Source: Candidatus Hydrogenedentota bacterium
GTDB lineage: Bacteria; Hydrogenedentota; Hydrogenedentia; Hydrogenedentales; CAITNO01
Reading direction: 5' to 3'
Length of the DNA stretch: 61,658 bases
NCBI GenBank assembly: GCA_012730105.1
Contig: JAAYBJ010000019.1
Span: 1-61,658, forward strand
Position 1 is the stretch's first letter, and the number at the start of each line of letters is the position of its first letter. Under the pieces are notes generated by a model. It made no database searches. It worked only from the letters and a program-made list of their open reading frames with translations, and was not told the DNA's origin. Position numbers and translations under genes: made by a program. Shown here one piece after another: positions 1 to 8,413 of this stretch.

Positions 1-2
1 TG

Positions 3-281
3 GCGGAAGTGGCGGCACGGCTTGCCCCGAAACTCATGGTCCTGTCCCTCAATGGTGATGAAGGAAAGAAGATCGCCATTGGCCCGCTTGAGGACGAAGA
101 CATCAATGAATATTGCGAGGTGCTGGCGGCCTTCCGCGATATGGGCTATCGCGGCCCTGTAGGCCTCCAGTGTTACGCGATAGAAGAAGATCCCCGCGTC
201 CATCTCAGACAGTCCATGGGCGTGTGGAAAAAGATTAAAGGCCGGTTCATAAACCCGGAGACGGCCGGAAAACAGGACTGA
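3..281 (+). CDS. Sugar phosphate isomerase/epimerase-like protein, C-terminal part (partial)
   Basis: The reading frame is open from the window edge to the stop at 281, so only about 92 C-terminal residues are visible. The segment with GPLEDEDINEYCEVLAAFRD, then GYRGPVGLQCYAIEEDP, then HLRQSMGVWKK resembles the last beta/alpha units of xylose-isomerase-like TIM barrels (AP endonuclease family 2), where a late strand carrying G-x-V-G-x-Q leads into the final helices. A GTG at position 9 is in frame but is not a credible start for such a short product. Substrate cannot be inferred. The gene ends 22 bp before the convergent DUF2147 gene. Confidence 0.55.
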   Translation, partial: AEVAARLAPKLMVLSLNGDEGKKIAIGPLEDEDINEYCEVLAAFRDMGYRGPVGLQCYAIEEDPRVHLRQSMGVWKKIKGRFINPETAGKQD

Positions 282-302
282 TGAGCGTCACGACGGAGCG
301 TA

Positions 303-761
303 CTATTTCACCCGTGTCCATACCGAGGTTCTGCCGATGACGGACACGCCGATGAAACCGCGCACTTTCAAGGAGCCGTCCTTGGCAAGGGTAATGTTAC
401 ACTTGTAAGTCTTACCGTTTTCGGGATCGTAGATGGTGCCTTTTTTCCAGGCGTTGTCCCCCATATACGTGAAGTCGCGCAATACCACCAGCCCGATAAT
501 CGGCTGGTCCCGTTTGGAAGGATCCGGGTTGTTCAGGTCATGACGCGGTTTCCCGGCCTCGGGGTCACCCTCGGGATAGTTGGGCTCCTTCAACCACACG
601 ATTTTTCCTGTAAATTTGCCGCCTTCCTTGGCGATCTCCACATGGCCTTTGCCTTCTTCAGTCAGCCATTTGCCGAGCAGGGCATCGCCGTTGTCTTCCG
701 CCGCGAATGCCGCGCTTCCCGACAACAGAAGCGCCAGAAGAACTACTGAACAGGGTTTCAT
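303..761 (-). CDS. DUF2147 family secreted protein
   Basis: This 152-residue protein starts at the ATG at 761, preceded by AAGGA at suitable spacing; an upstream in-frame ATG at 800 has no such site. Residues 1-20 form a signal peptide (hydrophobic VVLLALLLSG, cleavage after AFA). The mature part has the DUF2147 pattern: LLGKWLTEEGKGHVEI near the N-terminus, then FTGKIVWL, a D-P pair with a G-L-x-x-L-x-D-F strand, and the final K-V-R-G-F-I-G-x-S-x-x-G-R-T-x-x-W. Members are small periplasmic beta-sandwich proteins of unknown function. It stands alone, convergent with the gene at the left edge. Confidence 0.82.
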   Translation of the reverse strand: MKPCSVVLLALLLSGSAAFAAEDNGDALLGKWLTEEGKGHVEIAKEGGKFTGKIVWLKEPNYPEGDPEAGKPRHDLNNPDPSKRDQPIIGLVVLRDFTYMGDNAWKKGTIYDPENGKTYKCNITLAKDGSLKVRGFIGVSVIGRTSVWTRVK

Positions 762-1076
762 ATTCTTTTCCTTTACTTTGGTCACACGGGTTATTCGCAC
801 TGATTATAGAGGTAAAACAAAAGCGCCTGCTCCAAAAACCGCATGCATGGATTTGATGCTCAATCCACATTTTACATATAGTATATACGATTTTGTCGTT
901 GTTGGCTGAAACTGCCGGGCGAGGCGGAACGTTTCCGGCGATTTCGTTCAACGCGACGCCTTCTTGTGCAACCGGGAAGGCATGATCCAATCCCCCTCTG
1001 TATCCGCTGGTGTTTCCGCCGCCGGGCGTCAAACCTGCCTGCTCAGAATCGTGAAGTTCAGGATGGGAGAAAACAT

Positions 1077-1703
1077 ATGAAGTTGTCGGAAAACGTGACC
1101 TCCATCTTCGCAGCGGGGGAAGATGGCGCCGTGGTCAGCGTGCAGACCATTCTTGACCGGGTAAGCGTCAAGGGCTTCGGTATTCTGCTGGTGATTTTCG
1201 CCATTCCTTCGGCCATGCCGTTGCCTGCGCCCGGATATTCCACCCCTTTCGGGTTCATTCTGGTCCTGTTGGGCGTACAGCTCTTCAAGGGCCGGGAGTA
1301 TCCCTGGCTGCCTCAAAAGGTCCTGGACAGGAAAGTAGGCATAGGCGAAAAACCGCGGCTCATCAAGACCATGATCTTCTTCCTTCGCATCCTGGAGTTC
1401 TTCATCCGGCCCCGGCTCGGGTTCATGTTCAACAACACCCTCGCCTTCCGGTTCCTGGCAACGATCGTCATTTTGTGCGCAGGTTCCATGATCATACCCA
1501 TCCCCCTGACGAATACGACGCCGGCGTTCGGGATTTTTCTCATCGGGCTGGGAATGCTGGAAGAAGACGGCCTTATGTCCATCGGCGGTGTATTGGCGTC
1601 CCTGGTTGGACTTGCGCTGAGCGCCACGGTATTGATAGCGCTGGTTTTCTTCGGATGGGAAGGTATCGAACTCGTCCGGGACGCCATAAAAAGTATCCTG
1701 TGA
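1077..1703 (+). CDS. ExoD family membrane protein
   Basis: This is a 208-residue polytopic membrane protein. The ATG at 1077 follows GGGAGA and gives a normal ExoD N-terminus; longer in-frame extensions are unsupported. The cytoplasmic start (ILDRVSVKGFGILLVIFAIP) is followed by P-x-P-x-P-G-Y-S-T-P-F-G, which matches the conserved proline-rich turn of ExoD (exopolysaccharide synthesis) proteins. At least four hydrophobic segments follow: residues around 35-65, 125-145, 150-170 and 175-200. Rhizobial ExoD affects exopolysaccharide production and alkaline tolerance, but the biochemical role is not settled, and no polysaccharide genes lie nearby. Confidence 0.8.
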   Translation: MKLSENVTSIFAAGEDGAVVSVQTILDRVSVKGFGILLVIFAIPSAMPLPAPGYSTPFGFILVLLGVQLFKGREYPWLPQKVLDRKVGIGEKPRLIKTMIFFLRILEFFIRPRLGFMFNNTLAFRFLATIVILCAGSMIIPIPLTNTTPAFGIFLIGLGMLEEDGLMSIGGVLASLVGLALSATVLIALVFFGWEGIELVRDAIKSIL

Positions 1704-1765
1704 TCCCGGACCTTTGGCACGTCACGAAATGCGCGTCGTCTTCTTCGGCCTTCTTGTGATGCGGC

Positions 1766-2242
1766 TCAGCGTTTGGAGCCGGTCCGGCTTTTCTCTTCCT
1801 TGATGGCGTTTGCTTTGTAAAACTGGGCAGGTTCTATTATGGGCTCGTGAAGGCCTTCAGTTTCTATGTCGCCGTAGGAGACACGTCCACGGTAGGTGCG
1901 GTTGGAAAGAATGATGGCAATGGCCTGGCGCGACCATTTGTTGCCTTTACGTGTAAAAATATTCCTGCTGTGCAGGTAATCCACCACTTTGCCTGTGCTC
2001 CGGGTGCGCAGGTATTCACGGAAAATAATGCGAACCACCTCCGCTTCCCTGTCCTCGATGACCAAGGCGCCGGAACTGTCGTTTAGCCGTTTATACCCGT
2101 AAGGCGCGGGGCCGGTTCCGTAACGTCCCTGCTGTACCGCCACGCGCTGACCCCGTTTGACCCGCTGCCCATGGTCATAGGAGTTCCGCACGGAGGAACG
2201 CTCCTGCCACATCCCTTGCGTGTCTTCAACCCGATGTCCCAT
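1766..2242 (-). CDS. Serine recombinase 'recombinase domain' protein lacking the catalytic domain
   Basis: The 158-residue product matches only the middle (Recombinase, PF07508-like) domain of large serine recombinases: PAPYGYKRL, EVVRIIFREYL, DYLHSRNIFTRKGNKWS and ILSNRTYRGRVSYG appear in the usual order. The N-terminal resolvase domain with the catalytic serine and the zinc-ribbon/coiled-coil C-terminus are absent, so it cannot recombine DNA alone. I see no resolvase domain in another frame in the about 600 bp upstream. It could be a remnant of a decayed element or a DNA-binding protein. The start is uncertain because no strong ribosome site precedes the ATG at 2242. Confidence 0.7.
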   Translation of the reverse strand: MGHRVEDTQGMWQERSSVRNSYDHGQRVKRGQRVAVQQGRYGTGPAPYGYKRLNDSSGALVIEDREAEVVRIIFREYLRTRSTGKVVDYLHSRNIFTRKGNKWSRQAIAIILSNRTYRGRVSYGDIETEGLHEPIIEPAQFYKANAIKEEKSRTGSKR

Positions 2243-2834
2243 ATCGGTTATCCCACCCGGGTGTTATCTCCCGGAATAAGCACCTCCTGAAAAGTGCTTC
2301 AGCCCTGAAACTTTTGACAAATCGGCATTCACCGTCGTTAATGCCTTTATTCTTGCTGTCGTGCTCAAACACAGCATACGTATTCTACGCCTTATTAATT
2401 GAAATGTCAAGAAAGAATTCCCCGGTACCCGTTTATTTCAACTTCCCTCACGGGTGTTTATACTGCTAACACGTAGGGACTGTTTTGCGGCATGCCCGTT
2501 ACAATAACACTCTTGGCGCCCCAAAGATAAATAAATTGAAATTTCTCAATAGATTCGATATTATGTCATGGTGCAAACTGTACTTTTATAAAAAACTGCG
2601 ACTTATATCGCGTGGCTCTTTTGGTTCATCTGGGAATATTTCACGATTCGCGATAACAAGTGTTTTTCAGAAAAGGTACTCCTGGCACGGGCGCACAGGG
2701 GTAGTTTCTTTGATACTGTGTATCTTGGACAGGCATGGGCTGTCCACCGTTTGTGTGCGGGTCAGCCCATCACCTTGAGATAACGGGTTTTCCGGGAAAA
2801 GATGCCGAAAACAAGGTAACGGGAGACAGGTCTT
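2243..2834. other. Gene-free spacer, 592 bp
   Basis: This is a relatively AT-rich stretch between the recombinase fragment and the acyl-CoA ligase, transcribed away from each other. It must hold the promoters of both, but I cannot assign them. A weak 6-bp inverted repeat (2278-2283 with 2294-2299) lies just upstream of the recombinase fragment. The short open frame in 2485-2778 has no family resemblance. Confidence 0.5.
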
Positions 2835-4382
2835 ATGCTGAACTTGGCCCACTTTCTTGACGTTATCGCCGAGCGCTATCCGAATAATACGGGGGTCATT
2901 CTGGATGACGTTCGGATATCCTGGCGCGAAGTAGCGGACTTTGCGCGCCGCGTCGCCAATGTGTTGCGTTCGAAAGGCATCGGGCGCGGCGACACCGTAG
3001 CCATGATGGTACCCAACACCCCCCATTTTCCGATCATCTATTATGGAATTCTACACACGGGCGCGGCAGTTGTCCCTGTCAATGTGCTTTATCAGCACAA
3101 CGAGATCGAGCATTACCTGACGGATTCCGGCGCCAAGGCTTTCTTTGCCTTTAAACTGTTTGAGGAAGAAGCGCGCAAGGCATTCCTGGCCGCGGAATGC
3201 TGCAAGGATTTCTTCGTGGTGTCGGCGCCGCATGAACTGGACGAGCCCGCCGTGGGGGAAAATTTCAACAAGGTGGTCATGCAGGCCGACAGCGCCTTCG
3301 ACACCACTCAGACCATGCCCGATGACACGGCGGTTATCCTGTACACCTCGGGTACGACGGGGGTGCCTAAGGGCGCCGAGCTGACCCATTTCAACATGTT
3401 CTTCAATGCCTATTACGCCTGCCACAGCATCATGAAGATGAGCCCGGCCGACACGGCGCTGGTAACGCTGCCCCTGTTCCATTCCTTCGGCCAGACGTGT
3501 CTCATGAACGCGTCCGTGCTGGGCGGCGCGGCGATGAGCATGCTGCCGCGTTTTGAAACCGAGAAGGCCATGCAGGTGATCGCCCGGGACAAGGTGACGA
3601 TTGTCACCCTGGTGCCCACCATGTATTTCTTTATGCTGGACACGAACAAACACCAGGACTATGATTTCAGCAGCGTGCGACTGGCCGTGTCCGGGGGGTC
3701 GGCCTTGCCCGAAGACACGCATCGCCGTTTCAAGGAACGCTATGGCATCGTCATCCTGGAAGGGTACGGCCTGTCCGAAACCAGCCCTGTCGCTTCCTTT
3801 ACCCAGGAAGGCGATGAGGTGCGGGTCGGGTCCATTGGCAAACCCATCTGGGGTGTTGAAATGCGCATCATGCTCGATGACGGCACGTTCGGGAAGACCG
3901 ACGAGGTGGGTGAAATCGTCATACGCGGCCATAACGTGATGAAACAATACCTGAACCGGCCGCAGGCGACCCGGGACGCCATCGTCAACGGCTGGTTTCA
4001 CACGGGCGACGTGGGAAGGCGCGATGAAGACGGGTATTTTTATATTGTGGACCGGAAAAAGGACATCATCATTCGCGGCGGCATGAACATCTACCCGAGG
4101 GAAATCGAGGAAGTGCTGTACGCCCACCCGAAGGTGCTCGAGGCCTCCGTGGTCGGCGTGCCCGATCCCGCCCGCGGCGAGGAAGTGAAAGCCTTTGTAT
4201 CCCCCATCGACGGGGAAACCGTTACCCCCGAGGAAATCGCCGAGTATTTGCAGCAGCGCATGGCGAAATACAAATGGCCCCGGGATATTGAAATTCTCAA
4301 GGAACTGCCCAAGGGCCCCACGGGCAAAATTCTCAAACGCGAGCTGAAACTCCGCGCGGCGAAGGGAAAGTCCGGCCGCTAG
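2835..4382 (+). CDS. Long-chain fatty acid--CoA ligase (AMP-binding enzyme)
   Basis: The 515-residue enzyme of the ANL superfamily activates a carboxylate with ATP to an acyl adenylate and then to acyl-CoA in the cytoplasm. The P-loop-like A3 motif YTSGTTGVPKGAELTH lies near residue 170, A5 GYGLSETSP near 310, A7 GWFHTGDVG and A8 VDRKKDIIIRGGMNIYP near 395-425, and the catalytic A10 lysine in GPTGKILKREL near 500. Length and motifs fit the FadD/medium-long chain branch, although substrate is not provable from sequence. The ATG at 2835 follows GGGAGA with 8 bp spacing. A 14-bp hairpin terminator lies directly downstream. Confidence 0.87.
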   Translation: MLNLAHFLDVIAERYPNNTGVILDDVRISWREVADFARRVANVLRSKGIGRGDTVAMMVPNTPHFPIIYYGILHTGAAVVPVNVLYQHNEIEHYLTDSGAKAFFAFKLFEEEARKAFLAAECCKDFFVVSAPHELDEPAVGENFNKVVMQADSAFDTTQTMPDDTAVILYTSGTTGVPKGAELTHFNMFFNAYYACHSIMKMSPADTALVTLPLFHSFGQTCLMNASVLGGAAMSMLPRFETEKAMQVIARDKVTIVTLVPTMYFFMLDTNKHQDYDFSSVRLAVSGGSALPEDTHRRFKERYGIVILEGYGLSETSPVASFTQEGDEVRVGSIGKPIWGVEMRIMLDDGTFGKTDEVGEIVIRGHNVMKQYLNRPQATRDAIVNGWFHTGDVGRRDEDGYFYIVDRKKDIIIRGGMNIYPREIEEVLYAHPKVLEASVVGVPDPARGEEVKAFVSPIDGETVTPEEIAEYLQQRMAKYKWPRDIEILKELPKGPTGKILKRELKLRAAKGKSGR

Positions 4383-4417
4383 GCGGCAACACGCCTCCAC
4401 ACCCGCGTGAAAACGAA

Positions 4418-4455
4418 ATGCCGGTGAATACCCGCCAAAGCGTATTCACCGGCAT
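4418..4455. terminator. Bidirectional intrinsic terminator
   Basis: A perfect 14-bp inverted repeat (4418-4431 with 4442-4455, 10-nt loop) sits between two convergent genes. It is followed by a T-rich tract on the plus strand and by TTCGTTTT on the minus strand, so it can serve both genes. Confidence 0.75.
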
Positions 4456-4486
4456 GCGGTTTATTTTCGACGAATCAACGTAAAGG

Positions 4487-5944
4487 TTACATTACCTGGT
4501 TCACCACATCGGCTATGCCGCTGAAGCCGGCCGGAGTACTCAGCACAAGTTCGCGCCACGCGCCGTCAACGCCCATGGTAAGTGCAATCTTGACATCGGC
4601 CAGATTCAGGTTCGCCGGCACCACGTTGGGCGGCAGATTTTTCGCCTTGGCGCCGTCAATCATCAGGAACCCGTAAACGCCTTTGGCGACAACTTCGGCA
4701 TTCACGCCGGCGGCGCCCGTCGCACCGTCTAAGCGGCCGACGGCGGTTTTAAGGGCGTCTTCGCCCGGCGCTACCACGATGGCCTGGCCGGTCATGCCGA
4801 TGTGCAGGTCTGTGCCCTCGCTGATATTGGGATACACGTAAACGTCATTTTCGCCGATTTTATAGCTGGGCGCTTCGATTTTGGCCAGCATTTTCAGGAG
4901 GTTGGGAATGCCTTCGGCGTTCTTGACCTTGGCCGCGATCACGGCTTCGGGAACTTCTTCGCTCTGCATGCCCGCGAAACTTACCGCGAGTTCATCACCC
5001 AGCAGGCCGGAAGCGATGCGGATATAGCCGCCCACCTGGCGGGTGGACTCGTTCTTCATCAACGTCATACTCAGGGCGTTGATCAGCTCCGGCGTGAGGC
5101 GCAGGTTCATCACAACCGGCGCCTCCGGATCCATGAATCCATGCAAGCCAAGGGGGGCCGGGGCGGCGACGGGCGCGTTGCTGATGTCATGGGCCGCCAG
5201 GCGAATATAGGCCTTGCCTGCCGCCTCGCCGACCGCGAGAATTACTTCGTCCGTAAAGGGTTTTACTGTGTCCAGGATGGGCTGAAACATGCCCAGGGCG
5301 GGTATGTTCGTTATCAGGCCGCTCTGCTCGATAATGTCGATGCGGCTGAAAATGACGACTTCATCCTTGGGCCCTTCCTTGCCGTAGTTCACTACGGCCG
5401 GATCCGCAATGCGGGTTGCCAGCTGCTGCAGCAGGCCTTCAGTAGAGCCGACGAAAATCTTGTCGCCCTGCAGAAAAAATCCAACGCCCATTTCAGAAAC
5501 GAAGCGCCCCTTGATGTCGCCGGGCAGGGTGATCTCAGCGCCGCTGCCGCCCAAAAGCGAGGTGAGCGTCTCGTTCACCTTCGCGGCGTCCTGAACCATC
5601 AGCACGCCGCAGCCGTCAAGTTTGTTGGCCGCGCCCACCTGCAGAAAGCCCGCCGCGGGACCATTGACATCGATGCCCGCATTCGCCAGGCCTTCCGATA
5701 TCGTGTCGCCGCCGAGCATCACGGCCACGCTGAAAACATCCCCGAAAAAGGGAAGGGCCAGCAGGGGTTCCGCCGCCTTTTCCACGCCGACGATATCCGG
5801 CAACCCGACCGCCGCCTGTGCCCCGGAAGGCAGGAAGGTCAACAAATCGCCCACCGTCGCGGCCTGTGCCGAAAACCCGCCCATAAGCGCGACGGCGCCC
5901 AGCATCCATACCAATGTTTTTCCATTACGCAGAGTCTTTTTCAT
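4487..5944 (-). CDS. Secreted protein of unknown function
   Basis: This 485-residue protein begins MKKTLRNGKTLVWMLGAVAL and has a clear signal peptide ending near residue 28 (FSAQA). The mature part repeatedly alternates strands and helices, with phrases such as FLPSGAQAAVGLPDIVG near the start, GVGFFLQGDKIFVGSTEGLLQQL, GMTGQAIVVAPGEDALKTAV and GVYGFLMIDGAK. The repeated 'G-x-x-F-x-x-x-G-D-x-x-F-x-G-S/A-x-x-x-L' units recall DUF3352-like periplasmic proteins, but I cannot assign it firmly. No catalytic motif, cysteine pair or anchor is visible. Its neighbours are two acyl-CoA ligases, one on each side. Confidence 0.6.
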   Translation of the reverse strand: MKKTLRNGKTLVWMLGAVALMGGFSAQAATVGDLLTFLPSGAQAAVGLPDIVGVEKAAEPLLALPFFGDVFSVAVMLGGDTISEGLANAGIDVNGPAAGFLQVGAANKLDGCGVLMVQDAAKVNETLTSLLGGSGAEITLPGDIKGRFVSEMGVGFFLQGDKIFVGSTEGLLQQLATRIADPAVVNYGKEGPKDEVVIFSRIDIIEQSGLITNIPALGMFQPILDTVKPFTDEVILAVGEAAGKAYIRLAAHDISNAPVAAPAPLGLHGFMDPEAPVVMNLRLTPELINALSMTLMKNESTRQVGGYIRIASGLLGDELAVSFAGMQSEEVPEAVIAAKVKNAEGIPNLLKMLAKIEAPSYKIGENDVYVYPNISEGTDLHIGMTGQAIVVAPGEDALKTAVGRLDGATGAAGVNAEVVAKGVYGFLMIDGAKAKNLPPNVVPANLNLADVKIALTMGVDGAWRELVLSTPAGFSGIADVVNQVM

Positions 5945-6142
5945 GCATGTTTCTCCATTTTGTTGTTTCTATCGTGTTGTTTGTCAATAAGATGCGAATC
6001 CAGCCCGCAACCGCATACTATAGCACGCACGGCAGGCCGAAAAACAGCCGCCAACCGGCTGCACGCAGTATAAGACGCAAGAAAACGGGGGATGGTGTCA
6101 CTAAAGATTTCTTAGGCGGTAAAGGGGCAAGACTGCTGACAG

Positions 6143-6217
6143 AAAGGACCAAAAGGACTTAAGGGACTTAAAGGATACGCCAATCAGGCGCGCGCTTTAC
6201 AGTCCTTTTGGTCCTTT
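6143..6217. repeat. Inverted arrays of a 9-nt AAGGAC-type periodic repeat
   Basis: A perfect 17-bp inverted repeat (6143-6159 with 6201-6217) is built from 9-nt units of the type AAAGGACCA. Further degenerate units continue on the inner left side (to about 6175) and the outer right side (to about 6236). The block lies in the 319-bp spacer between the secreted protein and the second acyl-CoA ligase, about 50 bp after the ligase's stop on the minus strand. It would form a long RNA hairpin. Confidence 0.75.
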
Positions 6218-6263
6218 GTGTCCTTTACGTCCCTTGATTTCCAAAGACGCTGCCCGCGTGTCT

Positions 6264-7805
6264 TTATGAATGCCGTGACCGCCGTTTCAGGGCGATGTCT
6301 CCGTATTTCGCGATTAACTCGTGCTTGCGCACTTTGCCGATGGCCGTTTTGGGCAAGGCGTCTACAAAACGCACAAAACGCGGACATTTGAAGGCCGCCA
6401 GGTGCTGCTTGCAATAAGCGACCACCTCCTGCTCCTCCAGGGTCTGATCGGGATTAAGCTGCACCACGGCAAGCACTTCCTGTCCCCAGGTGGGCTCTTC
6501 CACGCCGATGACGGCGACATCGGCCACCTGGGGCATGGCCGCGATCACCTGTTCCACCTGGGCGGTGTAAATGTTCATGCCGCCCCGGATGATCATGTCT
6601 TTTACCCGGTCAACGATATATAAGTACCCTTCCTGGTCGAAGTGGCCCAGGTCTCCGGTCTTCAACCAGCCGTCCCTTAATACCTCCGCAGTCGCTTCGG
6701 GGTTCTTGTAATAGCCTTTCATGACGGTCGGTCCCGAAATCAGGATTTCACCCACCTCGCCCACGGGCAGGTCCTTGCCGCTTTTGTCGACAATGCGGAT
6801 ATTGGTGTAGCGCAGCGCGGGCCCGGAAGAATTCCAGCGTATGGGGTCCTCATGGTCCGCCACGGCGCTGGCGCAGGTGGCCTCGCTCAGGCCATAGCCC
6901 ATGGTCAGGGGTTTATTGAACACCCGCCGCACCGCCTCGTAGATGGCTTCCGACATCGGCGCGGCGCCGGACACAAAGAAACGGATGGAACTGACGTCCG
7001 CCGTGGCCGCCTTGGGCAGCCGCGAGAGCAGGCCATAGATGGTGGGCACCGCGCTCATCGTGGTGATGCGGTACTGTTCGATCAGGTGCAGGATGCCGAA
7101 GGGATTGAAGGCGCCGCCCACCAGCACGATCGAGGCGAACACCATCATGGGCGTGATCACCGACACTACCTGCGCGTTGACGTGAAACAGGGGCAGCACG
7201 CAGAGAAACCGGTCCTCGCCGGACAGCCGGTTGGACTTGGAAATGGCGCGGGCGTCCCAGATGTAATTGCCGTGGGTCAGGATCACCCCTTTGGGCTTGC
7301 CGGTCGTGCCGGAGGTATAGATCAGGGCGGCGTCGCTCTGTTCGTCCACCACGATCGGCGGCAGGTCCACGGGCTTCATCAGGACCTCAAAGGGCGTGGT
7401 GTCCCCGCCCGGCCAGGCCCCCGCCACAAAGACATGCTCCAACTGGGGCAGGGCGCTTTTCACGTCGCCCATTTGTGCCAGCATTTCCGCGCGCACCACG
7501 AGCGCCCGGGCCTCGGAGTTCCTGATGACATAGGCGTATTCTTCCGGGGTCAAGGCGGGATTGATCGGCACCATGACCGCCCCGATGCGCCCGAACCCGA
7601 GGAAACAATAGAGATATTCCAGGCAATTGTCCATCATGATGGCGATCTTGTCACCCGGCTGAATGCCCATGGCCTTCAGATTGCCCGCCACACGGCCCGC
7701 CCGGTCATGCATGGCCTGATAGCTGATCTTTTCGTCGCCATAAACAATCATGACCCGGTCAGGTGCCTGCCGGGCCTGCTCCTCCAGTAAACTTGGTATT
7801 GTCAT
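6264..7805 (-). CDS. AMP-dependent acyl-CoA synthetase/ligase
   Basis: This second ANL-superfamily ligase has 513 residues from the ATG at 7805, which is preceded by GGGAAGG; a 30-residue upstream extension is not supported. Motifs are complete: IYTSGTTGKPKGVILTHGNY near residue 160, GYGLSEAT near 300, GWLKTGDLG and VDRVKDMIIRGGMNIYTAQ near 380-415, and the A10 lysine in KTAIGKVRKHELI near 488. It differs enough from the ligase at 2835 to be a separate subfamily, closest in style to class I acyl-CoA ligases used on fatty or aromatic acids. Substrate cannot be read from sequence. Confidence 0.86.
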   Translation of the reverse strand: MTIPSLLEEQARQAPDRVMIVYGDEKISYQAMHDRAGRVAGNLKAMGIQPGDKIAIMMDNCLEYLYCFLGFGRIGAVMVPINPALTPEEYAYVIRNSEARALVVRAEMLAQMGDVKSALPQLEHVFVAGAWPGGDTTPFEVLMKPVDLPPIVVDEQSDAALIYTSGTTGKPKGVILTHGNYIWDARAISKSNRLSGEDRFLCVLPLFHVNAQVVSVITPMMVFASIVLVGGAFNPFGILHLIEQYRITTMSAVPTIYGLLSRLPKAATADVSSIRFFVSGAAPMSEAIYEAVRRVFNKPLTMGYGLSEATCASAVADHEDPIRWNSSGPALRYTNIRIVDKSGKDLPVGEVGEILISGPTVMKGYYKNPEATAEVLRDGWLKTGDLGHFDQEGYLYIVDRVKDMIIRGGMNIYTAQVEQVIAAMPQVADVAVIGVEEPTWGQEVLAVVQLNPDQTLEEQEVVAYCKQHLAAFKCPRFVRFVDALPKTAIGKVRKHELIAKYGDIALKRRSRHS

Positions 7806-8413
7806 AATGCCTTCCCTGCCCGGCGCGACATGCGCTCCTGCCGGGCCTTTCCGTATGATATTCTGAGTATAAAATACTGTGAATAGGACGTTCAAGAAAT
7901 TTCAAGACAGCAAAAAGGACTATGCCACTATAATCCAAAAAAAATCGCTATCAGCATCGGCAGCAATACTGTCATTTAAAGCAAAACTATTCAAACGCGC
8001 CTGCACGGGAAAGAACCACGAATGGACACCAATAGACACCAATAAATGATAATCAACGCATTTTTTGTGTTTTCTGTGCCTGTTGTGGCTATTCTTTTTC
8101 TCGTTCCCAAATTCCATTTGGGAACGCAAGGGTGTGCGAAGTTGTACTTCGCAATCCGTGGCCAGGGCCTGGGGTACAAGTATTACGCAACGGATAAGAA
8201 AGAAATGGAATTTCACGAGAGAAGGGGTTCCCAAATGGGAATTTGGGAACCAGACGAATCAACGCATTTTTTGTGTTTTCTGTGCCTTTTGTGGCTATTC
8301 TTTTGTAATCAATACTTGCCGCAAACGTCACAAAGAAATTTCATTTGCGGCGATGGCGCATTGCTTTCATTCGTGTCTATTCGTGTCCATTCGTGGTTCT
8401 TCCTCTTTGCCAT
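7806..8413. other. Repeat-filled spacer, 608 bp
   Basis: No protein gene is credible here. The open frames on both strands are translations of the repeat module described separately (8012-8400). The right end abuts the nitrilase/hydratase stop codon; the left end holds the leader of the acyl-CoA ligase. Confidence 0.6.
8012..8400. repeat. Nested repeat module with inverted ends, two hairpins and a direct repeat
   Basis: Outer 32-bp inverted repeats (8012-8043 and 8369-8400, two mismatches) consist of 10-nt units of the form ACGAATGGAC / ACGAATAGAC. Inside lies a 48-bp direct repeat (8051-8098 and 8257-8304, one clear internal mismatch and one at the end). Next to each direct repeat is a palindrome of the GTTCCCAAA...TTTGGGAAC type: 8102-8126 (10-bp stem, 5-nt loop) and 8226-8251 (10-bp stem, 6-nt loop). 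No transposase is present, so the module is non-autonomous or a relic. Confidence 0.85.

Noticed and set aside
2485-2778. 97-residue open frame upstream of the acyl-CoA ligase
   Set aside because: Low-complexity residue use, no family, no start signal and AT-rich spacer context.
3051-4400. 449-residue open frame antisense to the acyl-CoA ligase
   Set aside because: It mirrors a GC-rich gene, has no family motif, no ribosome site and overlaps the clearly coding strand; it is a shadow.
8051-8304. Two 48-bp direct repeats as a CRISPR pair
   Set aside because: Only two copies, 158 bp apart, with different structure between them; no leader or cas genes.
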